NCBI GenBank assembly: GCA_963693315.1
Contig: OY856186.1
Span: 378,321,923-378,385,922 of the forward strand
Direction of reading: 5' to 3'
From: Diogma glabrata
Lineage: Eukaryota; Arthropoda; Insecta; Diptera; Cylindrotomidae
DNA: 64,000 bases
Part shown: in pieces, positions 1-11,610 of the stretch
Position numbering within the stretch: position 1 is the stretch's first letter
Layout: each line of letters opens with the position of its first letter
Program-made: the position numbers and the translations under genes
Notes under the pieces: model-generated
Database searches by the model: none
What the model saw: the letters and a program-made list of their open reading frames with translations, nothing else
Told to the model about the DNA's origin: nothing

Positions 1-190
1 CCCTACAGCGGTTTTCTCTGCAGCGTAGGTAATTACGGCGGCCGGCCGGCCACCGACAGACATACATTTTTTTTTTTGCTTTTTTAGAATCAGGAGGTCC
101 TAAAACGTCGAGAAATGTCAAAAAAAGTGGGGGTAAGAATTTCACTTTTAGCTCATGAATGTAATACTTTCTTTCAGACCGAAGTAATTA
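1..190. repeat. Dispersed repeat, second copy of 29390-29605
   Basis: This stretch matches the segment near 29390-29605 in the same orientation: a CTACAGCG-GTAGGTAAT start, a GGC/CGG-rich patch, a CAGACATACATTTTT run, then a block ending in a GACCGAAGTAAT motif. The match stops near 190, where the other copy continues to an inverted-repeat terminus. It is therefore either a truncated or diverged relative of the 25867-29663 element, entering from the left edge of the window. No coding potential is seen. Confidence 0.75.
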
Positions 191-965
191 CCTAACCATT
201 GATTAGATTGCTGTGTTTATATTTAAAACCTTACAATTAATTTTTTGACTGTAGCAAAAAATAAAACGTTGTTGTCTCCTTTGTTTTTGCGAATATAAAA
301 AAATCCAACCACAAAAAAGTAATAAAAAATTTATATAAACTTAAGTGAGAATTCTACACTTTAATAATCAAAATAGGATCTAATACTTTCTATTATAAAA
401 GTTTGTGAAGATATTGAAATGTCTTCTTTTTAAAATTCCTTTTGTGATTTGGAACAAATTTTCAAAGAGACAATCTTCACCACAAGATTCATTGGTCCTA
501 CGAGCCGGATAATCAAAAACAAAATACGTCAAATTTTGGATTTCCAACAAAAACCTTGTGATTTGTATTATACAACAAGATGTCTAGGAATCGGAGGAAT
601 CAAAACACGTGCAGCACTGTTTGTGCAACTAAAGAAATTGTGAATACTAACATTCTATTGTTTGAAGATGAATGTAAAGAGTATCATTACGTAGATAATT
701 CTCCTATTATACAGTCACATGCATATGAAAAAATTCAAAATTATTCGAAAAGTTATCCTCTACACAAAAAAGGGTGTTAGTGACACAAACGATGAAGTTC
801 TAAATGGATTTAAAGATGTTAGATGTGGAAGCGGAGAAAAGAGATACATGGTTAATTCAACTTTTGGGCACATAAACTCAAGCAATCAATTAAATTATTT
901 GGAATTTTTCAATTCGAAAGTATATACTGAATTTTTCTCAGAAAAACTCCATGTTTCTCTTCTAC
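191..965. other. No recognisable gene
   Basis: AT-rich sequence with several short overlapping open frames (for example 449-643 and 719-1069) that resemble no family I recognise and have no compositional support. Nothing else is seen. Confidence 0.6.
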
Positions 966-1275
966 GTATTTCGGATTGGGATTCGAACTATCCTCGTCAG
1001 TGCAAAGATTCAAATCCGTTATGGCAGACACACTATACAACCTACCGAGGCGATGATATTTCAAAGTGAAAGTGAAATATCATCATTATTTAACGACTTT
1101 AAGTTGATTGATTCTTTTCTTATTAGCTATTTTTGTAATTTAATTATTCAATTCTAGCAAAGTTTAGTTTGATTATCTCTACGAACATATGTTTATCATA
1201 CACTAAGTTAGCATTGAATGACTAACTTGTGATCTACGAATTTGTAGTTTAGTTGGAATCCCAGTCCAAAACACG
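966..1275. repeat. Possible short element with imperfect inverted ends
   Basis: The left end (about 966-991) and the reverse complement of the right end (about 1250-1275) share a CGTrTTTyGGAyTGGGATTC-type sequence with several mismatches over about 26 bases. The spacing of about 310 bp suits a small non-autonomous element. No clear target-site duplication was found, so this remains tentative. Confidence 0.25.
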
Positions 1276-1744
1276 TATAAGATATACTTTTTGTAACACA
1301 AGAACAAAAAATATCCAATTTTGTTCTAAAATAAAATCATGCCTACAAAATATTTTAAAGTTTTCGTAAAAGCATTCTGTGCACGCGAAATATTCACACA
1401 TCAAAACAAGCACACAATAGCTATTTATGTATACGGGCGTCAAGTAGACGGCTAACGCCTCGAGCAACAATTTCACTCTCAAGCAGTAGAGATGCTTTAT
1501 GCCTGAATTGCATACAAGATTCCTTGTACGAGTAAATTCTTTATTATTTGCATAAATTAAAATACATATATTTACACAAAATAGTAAAATATTTTAAGCA
1601 ATGTTCGAATTTCAACAAACATTTTCAAACTTCGAATATAAATTTTACATGTGTTATGTGCTTCAAAAATCATTAACTGACTAGTGATGTTAAAAAATTG
1701 TACACTCAAATTATGATTACTGTAAGAGATACCCAATTTACAGC
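1276..1744. other. No recognisable feature
   Basis: AT-rich spacer before the BEL/Pao relic. Short frames only. Confidence 0.6.
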
Positions 1745-2545
1745 GAGTTTTGTGGAGAAGCGAACCATTAGGTGATATTTCAGCGTGCTACAAACTTAAT
1801 ACTTTTGGGTTATGGGCGAGTTCTCCATTTCTGACAATCAGAACCTTGCAACAGAAAACCTACAATAATAAGAAAAACAATAAAAACATCGTTTCTCATA
1901 TTATAAATTACTTTTACGTAGACGATTTCATCTTAGGTGATACAGTTGAACTGTTGAAGAAGTTGTAAAAGCAAAACAGAAAAAATGTCGAGTATTGCAG
2001 ACTGGCGGTTTTAATTTGAAAAAGTTTAAATCAAATGCATTTGCGCACTAATGGTAGAAGAATAAATTAATTAAGCTTCAACATTTTTAATTCATCGGCA
2101 ACAAAAATTTTTGGTCTTCAATGGAATTCAACAGAAGATGTTGTTTCATTTAAATTAACGTTAAACGTTATTGAAAAGCCAACAAAACGACAAATTATAT
2201 CAGAAAACACTAGAGTTTTTGTCCCATTTGGTTGGTTCATCTATTATCCAAAATGAAAATAATATTTTAGAGTCTATGGGTAAAAATATTAGATTGAAAC
2301 GATGCATTGCCGGACGACCTATAGAATATTTACCAAAAAAATCCTAGGTGAATTAAATTTGATTGAAAAAATAAAAATTGCTAGATACATTCCGCAAGCT
2401 GACAAAATTGAATAACTTGGCATTTCAGTTTCAAGCGAGCAGGCATATAGTGTAGTAGTGTATGGCAGAGCAACTGATGAAAATAGTTTTATTGAAGTTA
2501 ATCTAATGTCTTCAAAAAAACAAAGTTGCTCCAATCAAGCAACTC
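1745..2545 (+). pseudogene. BEL/Pao retrotransposon RT to RNase H relic
   Basis: Conceptual translation across several frames follows the BEL/Pao polymerase in order. A segment reading LNTFGLWASSPFLTIRTLQQ precedes the catalytic YVDDF (about 1915). Next come GGFNLKKFKSN (about 2005), a KIFGLQWN / KRQI block (2105-2200), an IARYIPQADK-like stretch, an AYSVVVYGRA RNase H start (about 2440) and KVAPIKQ (about 2525). Frameshifts and stops separate the pieces, so nothing is translatable. A gag and protease are not found just upstream. A protease-type relic of the same superfamily lies 15 kb away at 17690-18430 and is not obviously part of the same insertion. The superfamily call is firm from motif order; the exact family is unknown. 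Confidence 0.8.
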
Positions 2546-3514
2546 TCAGTATACTGTGACTGGAATTATGTGGAACACACCTATTATCAAAATTGCTCAT
2601 AAAAGTAAAGCAAACTGTGCTATTTTCTGTGAAATCTATGCTTGGACGAAGTAGTCTGGTGATCAACGAAGTAGTTGTGTAGTTCTCTGATTTGGAGACA
2701 TACTACTTTCTCAGACGCATCGAATTTGCATAGGCGGAGACTTTCATAATTATTTTCGTTTTTCTTTTAACCCTATTTTCTTAAACTCCAACCATAATTG
2801 GCATCTACATTAGTTTCAGTAAGAAAAAAGATTGTCCTGAAATAGTTGGGTGCTATTTCCTAGTGTGACTTCTTGTATTCAGTTGGTATTCGTTGATCGC
2901 TGGAAAGTTGTTCTAAAGGGGTTGTGCTATATCATTAATACTCAATCGCGCTATGTTCATATATAAATCTTGCAATCATTATTCTTCTATAAATTTTGTT
3001 GTAGTGTCCAATTTTAATACCCAGTGGTTGTAAGAATTCCTTAGTGGATACACTAATAAATGTAATTTCCTATAATCATTTCAAAATGGATGTCTCTGTT
3101 TATAGTTCCCTTCCAGTTATAGTGCAATAGTGAAGACACTTTTAATACACATATTTATCGAACGAGATTGTCCACTAAACAGACCTTTTTTGTTTATTGA
3201 TTTGGGATGTAAAATCGATCGTTACTTTTGCCTATAAATACGCCTAGCCGCGTATAGAGGCCCTCTTAGTCAATCTATTTTCCTATGAGATTCATGTTGG
3301 GATATTTTTGACGTTTGGTCACATGGAATGAGTTGGATGAAAATATATCTGAGAGCTCAGGTAAATGTTTATTCTATTTGGTTTACGGATAAACCAAAAT
3401 AATTCAATCGTGCTGTGTTATTAGAAATTCCATTTTCTTAATGTGGCTCATTAAATAAATAATAAAACGTATAGGCAATGCCAAAATCATTTACTAATTT
3501 CGTCAGAAAATTAT
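2546..3514. other. No recognisable gene, possible decayed BEL/Pao 3' region
   Basis: Integrase-coding sequence would be expected here if the BEL/Pao relic continued, but I could not read an integrase motif in any frame. AT-rich, no repeats of note. Confidence 0.5.
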
Positions 3515-3800
3515 AGTGAGATGAGTACAATTTTTGTTTTGTTGAACATAACCTCAGATTATGGAATATAAACTTGTGATAATAGTACAATGTTTGTGTT
3601 AGTCATTAGTTCAAATTATTGAGTTTAAATTGTGATAATAGTACAATATTTGTGTTAGACATTAGTTCAAATTATTGAGTATAATTGTGATATTAGTACT
3701 ATTCTTATATGGAACATTAGTTCAAATTGTCGAATATAAATTATCGATATTTGTACATTTTTTGTTGCAAAACATAAATTGAAGTTATTAAATCCGCGTT
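3515..3800. repeat. Imperfect tandem repeat, ~62-bp unit
   Basis: About four degenerate copies of a unit containing GTGATAATAGTACAATxTTTG, then a GTTxxxCATTAGTTCAAATTxTxGA stretch. The two central copies (about 3570-3690) are the most alike; the outer ones are more diverged. No coding sense. Confidence 0.75.
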
Positions 3801-4544
3801 CTATTAAGATGAAATTCAGCTTGCAGAAAAATTAAATCAAATTAGTATTGGAATTTTTTTAAATGTTCAACAATTTAGGAGAATTACTTTGTTTAATTGT
3901 TCGTCCTTCAAAAAAACAAAACAAAATAAACAATAAATTCGGCTGGAACAAAGGAATAGTACAATTGCCTGCGCGTAATATTAGAAAATTGCTATTTATT
4001 AATTTATTAAAAAAACTAGGAATAATTAGATACTAGACATTAGTTAACAATAAAATAAACTAACAAAGACAAAATTAATAGTGTATTGGATAGTCGGATT
4101 AATAGACCAAAAATCAGCTAAAAATTAAATTATGTTAGCAAACTTAAACAAAAGAAATTAAAACACAAATAAGTTAATCATTGTAATTGCTTGATCTAAA
4201 ATTATGATGGAGTGTATTGGCTACTTGAATAGAATAAATTATTTTAAAGTTAACGCTTTTATTTGATGGTTGCTGGTATCGGAGGAGCATAGTGCATAAT
4301 TTGATTCGGATGACGTGTTGTATAGTGTTGGTCTATACCGACTGGCACCTGTGAATTTTGGAATACATTATTTTGATTGCGGGGTTGTGACGGTCATCAC
4401 AAATAGAAACTTACCTTCAGCCATCTTGCACCGGTTCTGACATCTTCATCTTACGTGTAGTTAACCACTAATCAGCTGCTTCCGATTGATTTTCCAGCCT
4501 TGTATACGGAATGACCGGCTAAGGGTCCAGAGATTGAGGAGGGG
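3801..4544. other. No recognisable feature
   Basis: AT-rich sequence with short frames. Composition becomes richer in GC after about 4260, approaching the candidate LTR. Confidence 0.5.
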
Positions 4545-4860
4545 GATGTATTAAAAACGAATGAGTGCTGTGAATGGATGGGATGTATTAAAAGTGAATG
4601 AGTGCTGAAATATGGGGGCTGGACGCGGTAATCGTGGTTCGTTCGTACACGGGGGTAGCCAGAGTCTGTTTAGTTCACTTACCTTTTTTTTGCATCTGTT
4701 CTTATCTTATGTTACGCGTACAAATTCAGTTATTTGAGCTGGATCAGCACGCATTCATCACTCGTCCCCATAGGCTGCTAGTCTGGGGCTAAAAATAATC
4801 TCGCTGGGTACGCGACCTGCTATGCCACTTCATTGTTCAGCAATGAAGCAGCGCTTCATT
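4545..4860 (+). repeat. Candidate decayed BEL/Pao LTR
   Basis: A purine tract (GGAGGGGGA) is followed directly by TGTATTAAAA, as polypurine tract and LTR start would be. Downstream the sequence is GC-richer than its surroundings and contains an AGTCTGTTTAGTTCACTTACC stretch of the kind seen at insect LTR transcription starts. A 27-bp segment beginning GGATGTATTAAAA is directly repeated 36 bp apart (4543 and 4579). A perfect 8-bp hairpin (CTTCATTG/CAATGAAG) lies near 4827-4847. No second LTR was found, so the call rests on local features and the upstream BEL/Pao relic. Confidence 0.35.
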
Positions 4861-5660
4861 ACAACAGGATACGCCTTTCCTTACTACTGATAGTAACCGA
4901 TTCAGGCAATTTTAACAGGCCCTGATCAATAATTTAACGCCTCAAACATTCCAAACCAGGGCCGGATTATTTAAAATATGGAATTTAATACTACATACAT
5001 TACAAATTGTCCAATTTTTTGTAAATTTCTAGTGAATTTTAACCAAATGAAATTTATTCAAATGGAATACGGGTCAGTTCATAAAAATAAACTAGAAAAT
5101 AATACATCATTCCAATCCGGCATTTACTGCTAGGGATGAGTTAGGTCTTTGCATTCCGAGCCGGATCAGGAGAAAACGGGTATGCCCTAGTAGTATACGT
5201 TCTTACATAGCTTCACTATAGATTCAAAATAAAAATTATGTGACCCTGACCTACCATCATTCTTGCCGTATTCTAGCCTAACTATTTTCAAATCTAAGTG
5301 GGAATTTTTGGATTGTTAGCCTTTTGAGGATATTTTGTATGACAATCTACCATTTTAAGGACAGTTTCAGGGTTCTGATTTCGCAGGGATGTAAAGGCTC
5401 AACTCAATATAACTTGAATTTTAATTTCTAATTTGGCAACACGCCTACCTTTTCTATATATTAAAGATGTTAAAGTCAAAATTTTATGTTAATGTTTTAA
5501 TGTTTATAGTAATTTCGCCATTTCCGGTTTATCACTTCCAGCTAAATTGCTTTTAACTGTCCGTAATTGGAAATTATTGTTTTTGGTTGATTATTGAATC
5601 AGAATTTTTATGGTATCTTAACGTTTCAAAACCTCCTGAAGCTGTCGGGCAGTGACTAAA
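4861..5660. other. No recognisable feature
   Basis: AT-rich spacer with short frames; nothing identified on either strand. Confidence 0.55.
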
Positions 5661-5773
5661 AGTCGATTTTAACATTTTATTTGTTTATAACAATAGGAAT
5701 TTGTTATTAATTTTTATAGATAGCAGTTTTTTAAAACTGTTTTATAATAGCAAAAAGTGTCTATCTTTACCAG

Positions 5774-5990
5774 AACCGAAGTTATAAATCTTTGAAATAA
5801 GCCTTCAAGCTAAAAATCACGAAATTCTCGAAATTTAGATTCGCTCTATTTCCTCCCTAAAATAAAAATAATAAAAATCCTCGAAAACGATTATCTTTTG
5901 TTTATATAGAACAAAAATGGAATGGTCACATTTTGTCCTAATCTGTTCGATAAATTAATTTATTTCCAACAGTAAAAATCATTTCTCCAT
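5774..5990. repeat. Direct repeat copy 1 (pairs with 6789-7010)
   Basis: Shares an ACCGAAGTTAT start, a block around GCTAAAAATCACGAAATTC, a TCCTCGAAxACG segment and a TTTTGTCCxAATCTGTTCGAT end with 6789-7010, in the same orientation about 1 kb apart. Both flank AT-rich DNA with two hairpins. They may be terminal repeats of a decayed element or two insertions of one repeat family. Confidence 0.7.
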
Positions 5991-6160
5991 TAATTAAAAA
6001 TATGATTTTTATATAAAATTGAACGTAAAATACGATGGTTGTACTCAAACTCATTTCGTGGGTGGGGCTATAACTATAGACCGATTTGATTTGATTTTAT
6101 TTGTTTATAACAATGGGAATTTGTAAATAACTTTTTTCTATTTTGCGTCTAAAATAAAGT

Positions 6161-6190
6161 CATTTCGATACCCAAATGCGTATCGAAATG
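6161..6190. repeat. Perfect 11-bp-stem hairpin
   Basis: CATTTCGATAC (6161-6171) and GTATCGAAATG (6180-6190) are exact reverse complements around an 8-base loop. It lies between the two 200-bp direct repeats. Function unknown. Confidence 0.8.
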
Positions 6191-6581
6191 GCCTTCATTA
6201 AGATACGCAAAGTTTTGTTTTTCAAGGTTGGTCACATTGGTCATACAAACGTCAGTGAAAGTTAAAACGAATAATTATATAAATAAAATTATTCTTACTA
6301 ATTAATCTTATTATTAAAAAATAATCTAAATTAGTGTTAATATTTTTAATTAATTAAAAAAAATTAGTAATAATAACAAAATGTCAAATTGACTATATTT
6401 TAATAAAATACACATTTTTATGAAAGCTAGTTTTGCAACAAAAAAATATATAGAAATATGATGAAACGCAGAGCTTACTATTTTGAATTGAAATTTTTAG
6501 AAATTTTCTTTAAAACATTAAAACATAAAAATTTTTTTAAAATTTCAAGACAAAAAATGCAAAATAGAAAAAATAGTATAA

Positions 6582-6696
6582 AAAACTCGTTTCATAAGAC
6601 GTTTTATCGCACTTATCCTTTAGAAACTCCCCGCTGCGCGGGTCGTTTTCTAAACAGATTGCGTGCGATAAAATCGTCGATTATGAAAACTAGTTT
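6582..6696. repeat. Nested 115-bp hairpin
   Basis: Three stems fit inside each other. The outer arms are 6582-6612 and 6663-6696, imperfect but sharing TTTTATCGCAC/GTGCGATAAAA. The middle stem is TTTAGAAAC with GTTTTCTAAA. The GC-rich apex is CCCGC-TGC-GCGGG (about 6629-6641). The GC-rich tip stands out in very AT-rich DNA. It could be a tiny foldback MITE or a transcribed hairpin; nothing decides between these. Confidence 0.7.
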
Positions 6697-6788
6697 CTTA
6701 ATATACTATTATCGGGTTTTATTTATTTTCAAAACAAGCATATTTTAGCTTTAAAATGAATAAAACCGAAGTTTTTATCTTTAACATA

Positions 6789-7010
6789 ACCGAAGTTATG
6801 AATTTTTGAAAATAATTTGTCTAGCTAAAAATCACGAAATTCTCGAAATTTAGAACCGATATATTTTCAAAAAAAGAAAATAAATCCTCGAACACGTATT
6901 TCTTTTGTTTTTCATATAAAACCCATAAGAACCCATAAAATTTCAGCCAAATCAAAAATTTGTCGGCCAGGTTTTGTCCAAATCTGTTCGATTTGTAAAA
7001 AAATGCAATT
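6789..7010. repeat. Direct repeat copy 2 (pairs with 5774-5990)
   Basis: Second copy of the repeat described at 5774-5990. It carries an extra ACCCATAAGA-type insertion and CAGGTTTTGTCC in place of CACATTTTGTCC. Confidence 0.7.
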
Positions 7011-9020
7011 AGTCATATTGTTTAACTTCACAACATGGTAGCATTTAACTTGGCGTGAACCCTAAAATTTTTTTTATCTCTACGGATAAATCTATTTTTC
7101 CTTTTTTTAGAATAGCATCCAGCGAGTTTTATGCTTCCAATGCCTTCTTTTTAGCGTTTAAGTTCACATCACACTGTTTTATTAACTCCAACCTGTACAC
7201 TTGTTTTAAGTGTGAGAAGCACGTGAGCTTGAAGACGTCTGACGTTGAACAGTTCCACTGCTTACCTGCTTACCTATTTAAAACAACTTTGAAAAAATAG
7301 GTAAAAGTTTAAATGAGTTGAATAACAATAATAAATTTACAATTCTCATTCATAATATGTTCACACTTAGTTTTTATCTTCCAGCATTTTATTCCATTTG
7401 AATGCAACAATAATAAAATTTCCAATCGAATTTTACAAAAAAAAAATAAAATTATTTTCAACAATGTAATCACAATTCACTTGATTCACAAATCAAAACC
7501 GAACAAACATTTATTCTGTAATAAACACTTCAACAAACCACAAATTTCCTCTAAGGTTATATATGTGAAACCAACCACCTGACCAACAATGAACAAACGA
7601 AAATAAAATGAAAATTGTTAATTTTCACTTCATTTTACGTTTTGAATCATCATTAGTCATCTGACACAAAACAATACAACGCGCAAAACAGATAGAAAGT
7701 CGAAACTACTGCAAAAACTATTACAGACAAAACAAATTATGTCCTCATCTTTTCAGGAACTAACATTTTCTGGATTTTTTTTGCTTTAGTTGTTTCTAAA
7801 AAATTGTAGTTTGTTGATAATATTTATGTTGCTTAAAATTTTTTATTTGGAAATTTTTTTTATTTGTACTAGGGGTTTGTCACTTGTTCTAGTTCTCATA
7901 TTTAAAGCTGCATTGCAAAACCCGATTCTGTTTTAATTTATCATACACATTTTGTAATACAGAATTTTAATCAATTTCAAAACAACAATTAGTTCATAGA
8001 GAGTTAATTATAAAACAAAAGTATATTGTTTACCTAGCGCGAACGCGTTTTCAAAATCAGACTCGTGTTTGGAAAATCAATACAAATATAAGGATAAAGA
8101 TGGCTTTGGTATAGATTTAAATTTTGTTGATAAATATCTTGCTGTGTAACAATCAGATTTTTGCGTGCATCAAATATTTTCGGAGGAGAAACGTCAATCA
8201 TTTTACTTTCTGACATAATAACTATGGTAACACAGTTTTAGGTTTGTGAAACATGTTGCCATTCCTAATAAAGTACATGAGCTCTTTAGTTTTTGAGGAG
8301 AATTAATTTACTGTCTGTCAAGTGGAGATGCCTCTTTTACGTAGCTTAAATTTGTTGGCGATTTTTTGTATTTTTACCAATCCCAATCATTCATGGGTAG
8401 TCCTTTGGTTGCGAATGTACTATGGTAAAATCAATTTTATAGATTTTTAATCAAAGCAAAATGCATGTCAATATAAAACAAATTACTTTTCATCCTCTCT
8501 AGCAATTATGTAGCTATTCAAATATCTAAAAATGGCATACACTTTTTACTGTTGTTACGCGACGTCCAAAAAAAATAAAACTACATGGAAATAGAAAATC
8601 TACAAAATAACAAATTCGTTGATAACAAAAAAAAACCATTTGTATAGTGTCTGGTTAAAGGAACAAAAACTATCCTAATTTATAATCATTTTAGAATTTT
8701 GTTTGGCTACGAGCATAATAGGTAACCGTAATGTTGGAAACCATTTAGAGTAATTTTCTTTAATTTAATGTTATGAGAGAGGTAAAAACAATAAGAAGAA
8801 ATAAATTTGAATAATAATTTATTTGTCGTTGGATAAATTAAAGAAACTGTAATAGCGTTTCTATTTTACAAAACATTTATTTTGTAGTAACACTTATTTG
8901 AATTGGATACCATATGGCGTGCAAGCTGAGTTAAATTGGAATTTGAGTTAGTTTATGCGGATGAGTATGAAAACATGAAACCGGTGTTACTTAAGCTAAG
9001 ATTAAAAACAATAAAAAATT
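7011..9020. other. No recognisable gene up to the assembly gap
   Basis: Two kilobases of AT-rich sequence. Open frames such as 7055-7300 (+) and 8034-8216 (-) match nothing I recognise and look like chance. Confidence 0.6.
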
Positions 9021-9220
9021 NNNNNNNNNNNNNNNNNNNNNNNNNNNNNNNNNNNNNNNNNNNNNNNNNNNNNNNNNNNNNNNNNNNNNNNNNNNNNNNN
9101 NNNNNNNNNNNNNNNNNNNNNNNNNNNNNNNNNNNNNNNNNNNNNNNNNNNNNNNNNNNNNNNNNNNNNNNNNNNNNNNNNNNNNNNNNNNNNNNNNNNN
9201 NNNNNNNNNNNNNNNNNNNN
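9021..9220. other. Assembly gap of 200 N
   Basis: Exactly 200 undetermined bases. It interrupts the minus-strand LINE fragment, whose RT sequence runs into the gap. Confidence 0.99.
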
Positions 9221-9694
9221 GGTTGGGACGAAAACCACACTGATAGTCGCCGATGATATATTCGGCGAACGGATGAGCCTAGCGAGTATGACATTAGCTA
9301 GTATTTTATATGCAGTGTTCAACAGTGCGATTCCACAATAATTTGCACACTTTAGGCGGTCACCTTTTTTATGTAGCGGAACAATGAGAGCTGTTTTCCA
9401 TTCAGCAGGTAGTTCTTCTTGGTCCCAAATTGCAAGAATCAAATCGTATTTACGTGAGACCAGAGGCAGCTTCCACTTCTTCTATTGTTGGGTAAGGGAC
9501 AAAAGTCTCTTCACTTGACGGAGCAATTGCTCGAATAAAATGAACTTCATTTGCTGATTCAATAGGTCTTGAAAGTGGGATCGCCATACTGCCAGCACAT
9601 CACGTTCACTTGTTGTAAGCTCGTGTTTAGATTCTTGATGGCTGTATATCTTGGGTGGAAATTTTTTGTCAGATTCCGTGCATTGGCAAAGCAC
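9221..9694 (-). pseudogene. Non-LTR retrotransposon RT fragment
   Basis: Minus-strand translation gives a linker with VWRSHFQDLLN (about 9590). It is followed by the RT fingers: WDQEELPAEWKTALIVPLHK with KKGD and a C-NY-GIALLNTAYKILA block (9430-9300). A frameshift near 9285 then restores a GDYQCGFRPN motif just before the gap. The 'PLHKKGD ... NYRGI.LLNTAYK' signature is typical of insect LINEs of the RTE/Jockey-related groups. No catalytic DD box remains, because the gap replaces it. The fragment abuts the 3' end of the Harbinger-type transposase gene. Confidence 0.8.
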
Positions 9695-11299
9695 TCCTTT
9701 GAATTTCCATTAGCCGCATGTCACGGCTTGCCGTGTCATGTCATGACTTGCCATGTCTTGCTTCTCCGATCCATTCTCTCATCTTCAACCCTTTTTTGCA
9801 TTTGATTTTCAGAAGCCATCAGCTTCAAGGCACTCTCACCAATTTTGGTCAGCCTTTCAGAGTTTTTCATTAGGGGTGGACAAAGCCGATTAATGATAGC
9901 ACAGGCTATTTTGAAGTATTTGTCTATTTTTCTCAAGTACCCACCAGGAACAACATCGCGAAGGAGCTTGAACTTTTTCTTTATCCGACCATTCACCGCT
10001 TCTATCATCCATCGCACCAATGTTACTCTTCTGGATTCGTTACCCTTCTTTGCGTCAAATTGTTTTTTCCTTTCCTAGGAGGCTGGGCATATGGGCATTA
10101 ATTTTGAGAGCTTCGACTACAGACACAACGTCACGAAACCCTCTATCCATCTGCGAATGTTTAATAATAAAAATAGTTAATATAATGACTTATTGCTAAA
10201 AATATAATGACTTATTGCTCTAAGCCTTTCTCCTGGATGCAACATTGTTTTGAGTATTCCGGCATCATTATTTGCCCCATTTGCATAGAAGGGTCCAGCT
10301 GCGTCCAGTATGTAACCATCAGGAAGTGCAATCATAAATGGTTTCACCAAGTTCCTCTTTTTTTGCTCCGACCATGTTTGTCTCTGAATTTCCATGTCCA
10401 TTGGCTTCTCTATATAGACATAAGTACCATCAAGCACAAGGAAAAGTGCATCTTCATTTCCGTGGAATAGGCGAGTAAAAAGATCATTGGAGTGTTGACG
10501 AATAGCATCTTCTCTAGATATATGACCACATCCCAAGTTGTTAGGAACAAACTCCAAGTACAAGCCTTCAGACACGGATTGTATAGTCTCGCTTATTATT
10601 GACTGGGATTCAATGCCAAAGAGTTTTCCAAGAACAACCTTTAATCATCAAATATAACTTATTAAATTAATTTACAGTAGTTTTAATTATATTTAACTAA
10701 GTTATAATGCCTGTGATAGCCCATGATGCAAAAACATCAAAAAAATTGCCAATGCATTTCTACGACTCCTGTTGATACTTGAGTTGATGTGGCCTTTTAT
10801 GCTAAGAAGTAGCTCTTCAAAGTCTTCTCTAGGAAATCCTATTAGAGTATGATAGTCTTCATCTGTGATGGATAGAATATCATCGAAGTCCAAACGTCTT
10901 TTCTTGGACTTTGAAGCTATTTCGGTTAAGTTCAAAATCCACTTTCCCAACTCTTCATCGCTCAACAGGACTCCAAGCTTATTTGATTTAATTTGGGTCA
11001 GGGCATCATTATTAAAATGTTTGCCCGAAAGGTGTGACGAACATGTCCTGTTTGTATGCGGGATCAATATATTCTTATCTATCCACACTTGAGCGAGTGC
11101 TGCTTTAGGGATACATCGCCGACTTGTCTTCTCTCCACAAATGCAGCACTCCTTTTGTGTTGAGGTGAGGGAAGGAATCATTGGAAGACGTCTACTAGTT
11201 CTTTTTGTGGAACTGCTACTCGACGCTTGGCTATGTCGAGACTCTTGAGTTTGTAGAGAAGACATCTGAGAGTTGTTTTCAGTAGCTTCACTTTCCACA

Positions 11300-11450
11300 G
11301 ATAGAATTCACTCTCCAACGGCAGTGGTTTATTTTTCAAATGCATGGATTCACTTTTCAAATGCATAGATTCACTTTCCATAATCACTGATTCACTTTCC
11401 ATAGGGATTGATTCGCTTTCTATAGACAGAGAATCACTTCCGAAAAACAG
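11300..11450 (-). repeat. 21-bp tandem repeat coding heptads in the transposase
   Basis: The minus strand codes about six to seven successive seven-residue units of the form SESxxME/K (SESIPME, SESVIME, SESMHLK twice, NKPLPLE, SEF). The DNA unit is 21 bp built on a GAAAGTGAATC core. The array sits between the intron-1 acceptor and the cysteine cluster. A one-base frame change at its downstream edge separates it from the rest of exon 2. Confidence 0.85.
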
Positions 11451-11610
11451 AGGTTCGCTTTCTTCAACCGGTTGGACTGTAGTACTTGGAAAAGTCCATC
11501 GACCTGATTCTTGCTTGGTTCGCTGTGCAGCCAAAGCCTTTTAAAAAATCATACATATAATTCAAAATCCATTCATAAATAATTATAAAGTTATTTATAT
11601 ATAGTTAAAG

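Noticed and set aside
966..1060. tRNA-like sequence on the minus strand with an AGTTCGAATCC box
   Set aside because: The bases around the box do not form a T stem, and no matching acceptor or anticodon arm is readable, so it is not called a tRNA or a SINE head.
6458..6748. Lysine- and phenylalanine-rich open frame
   Set aside because: It runs through the 115-bp hairpin and has the composition of AT-rich non-coding DNA.
8936..9442. Frames running through the N gap
   Set aside because: Most of their length is undetermined sequence; only the RT part at 9221 onwards is supported.
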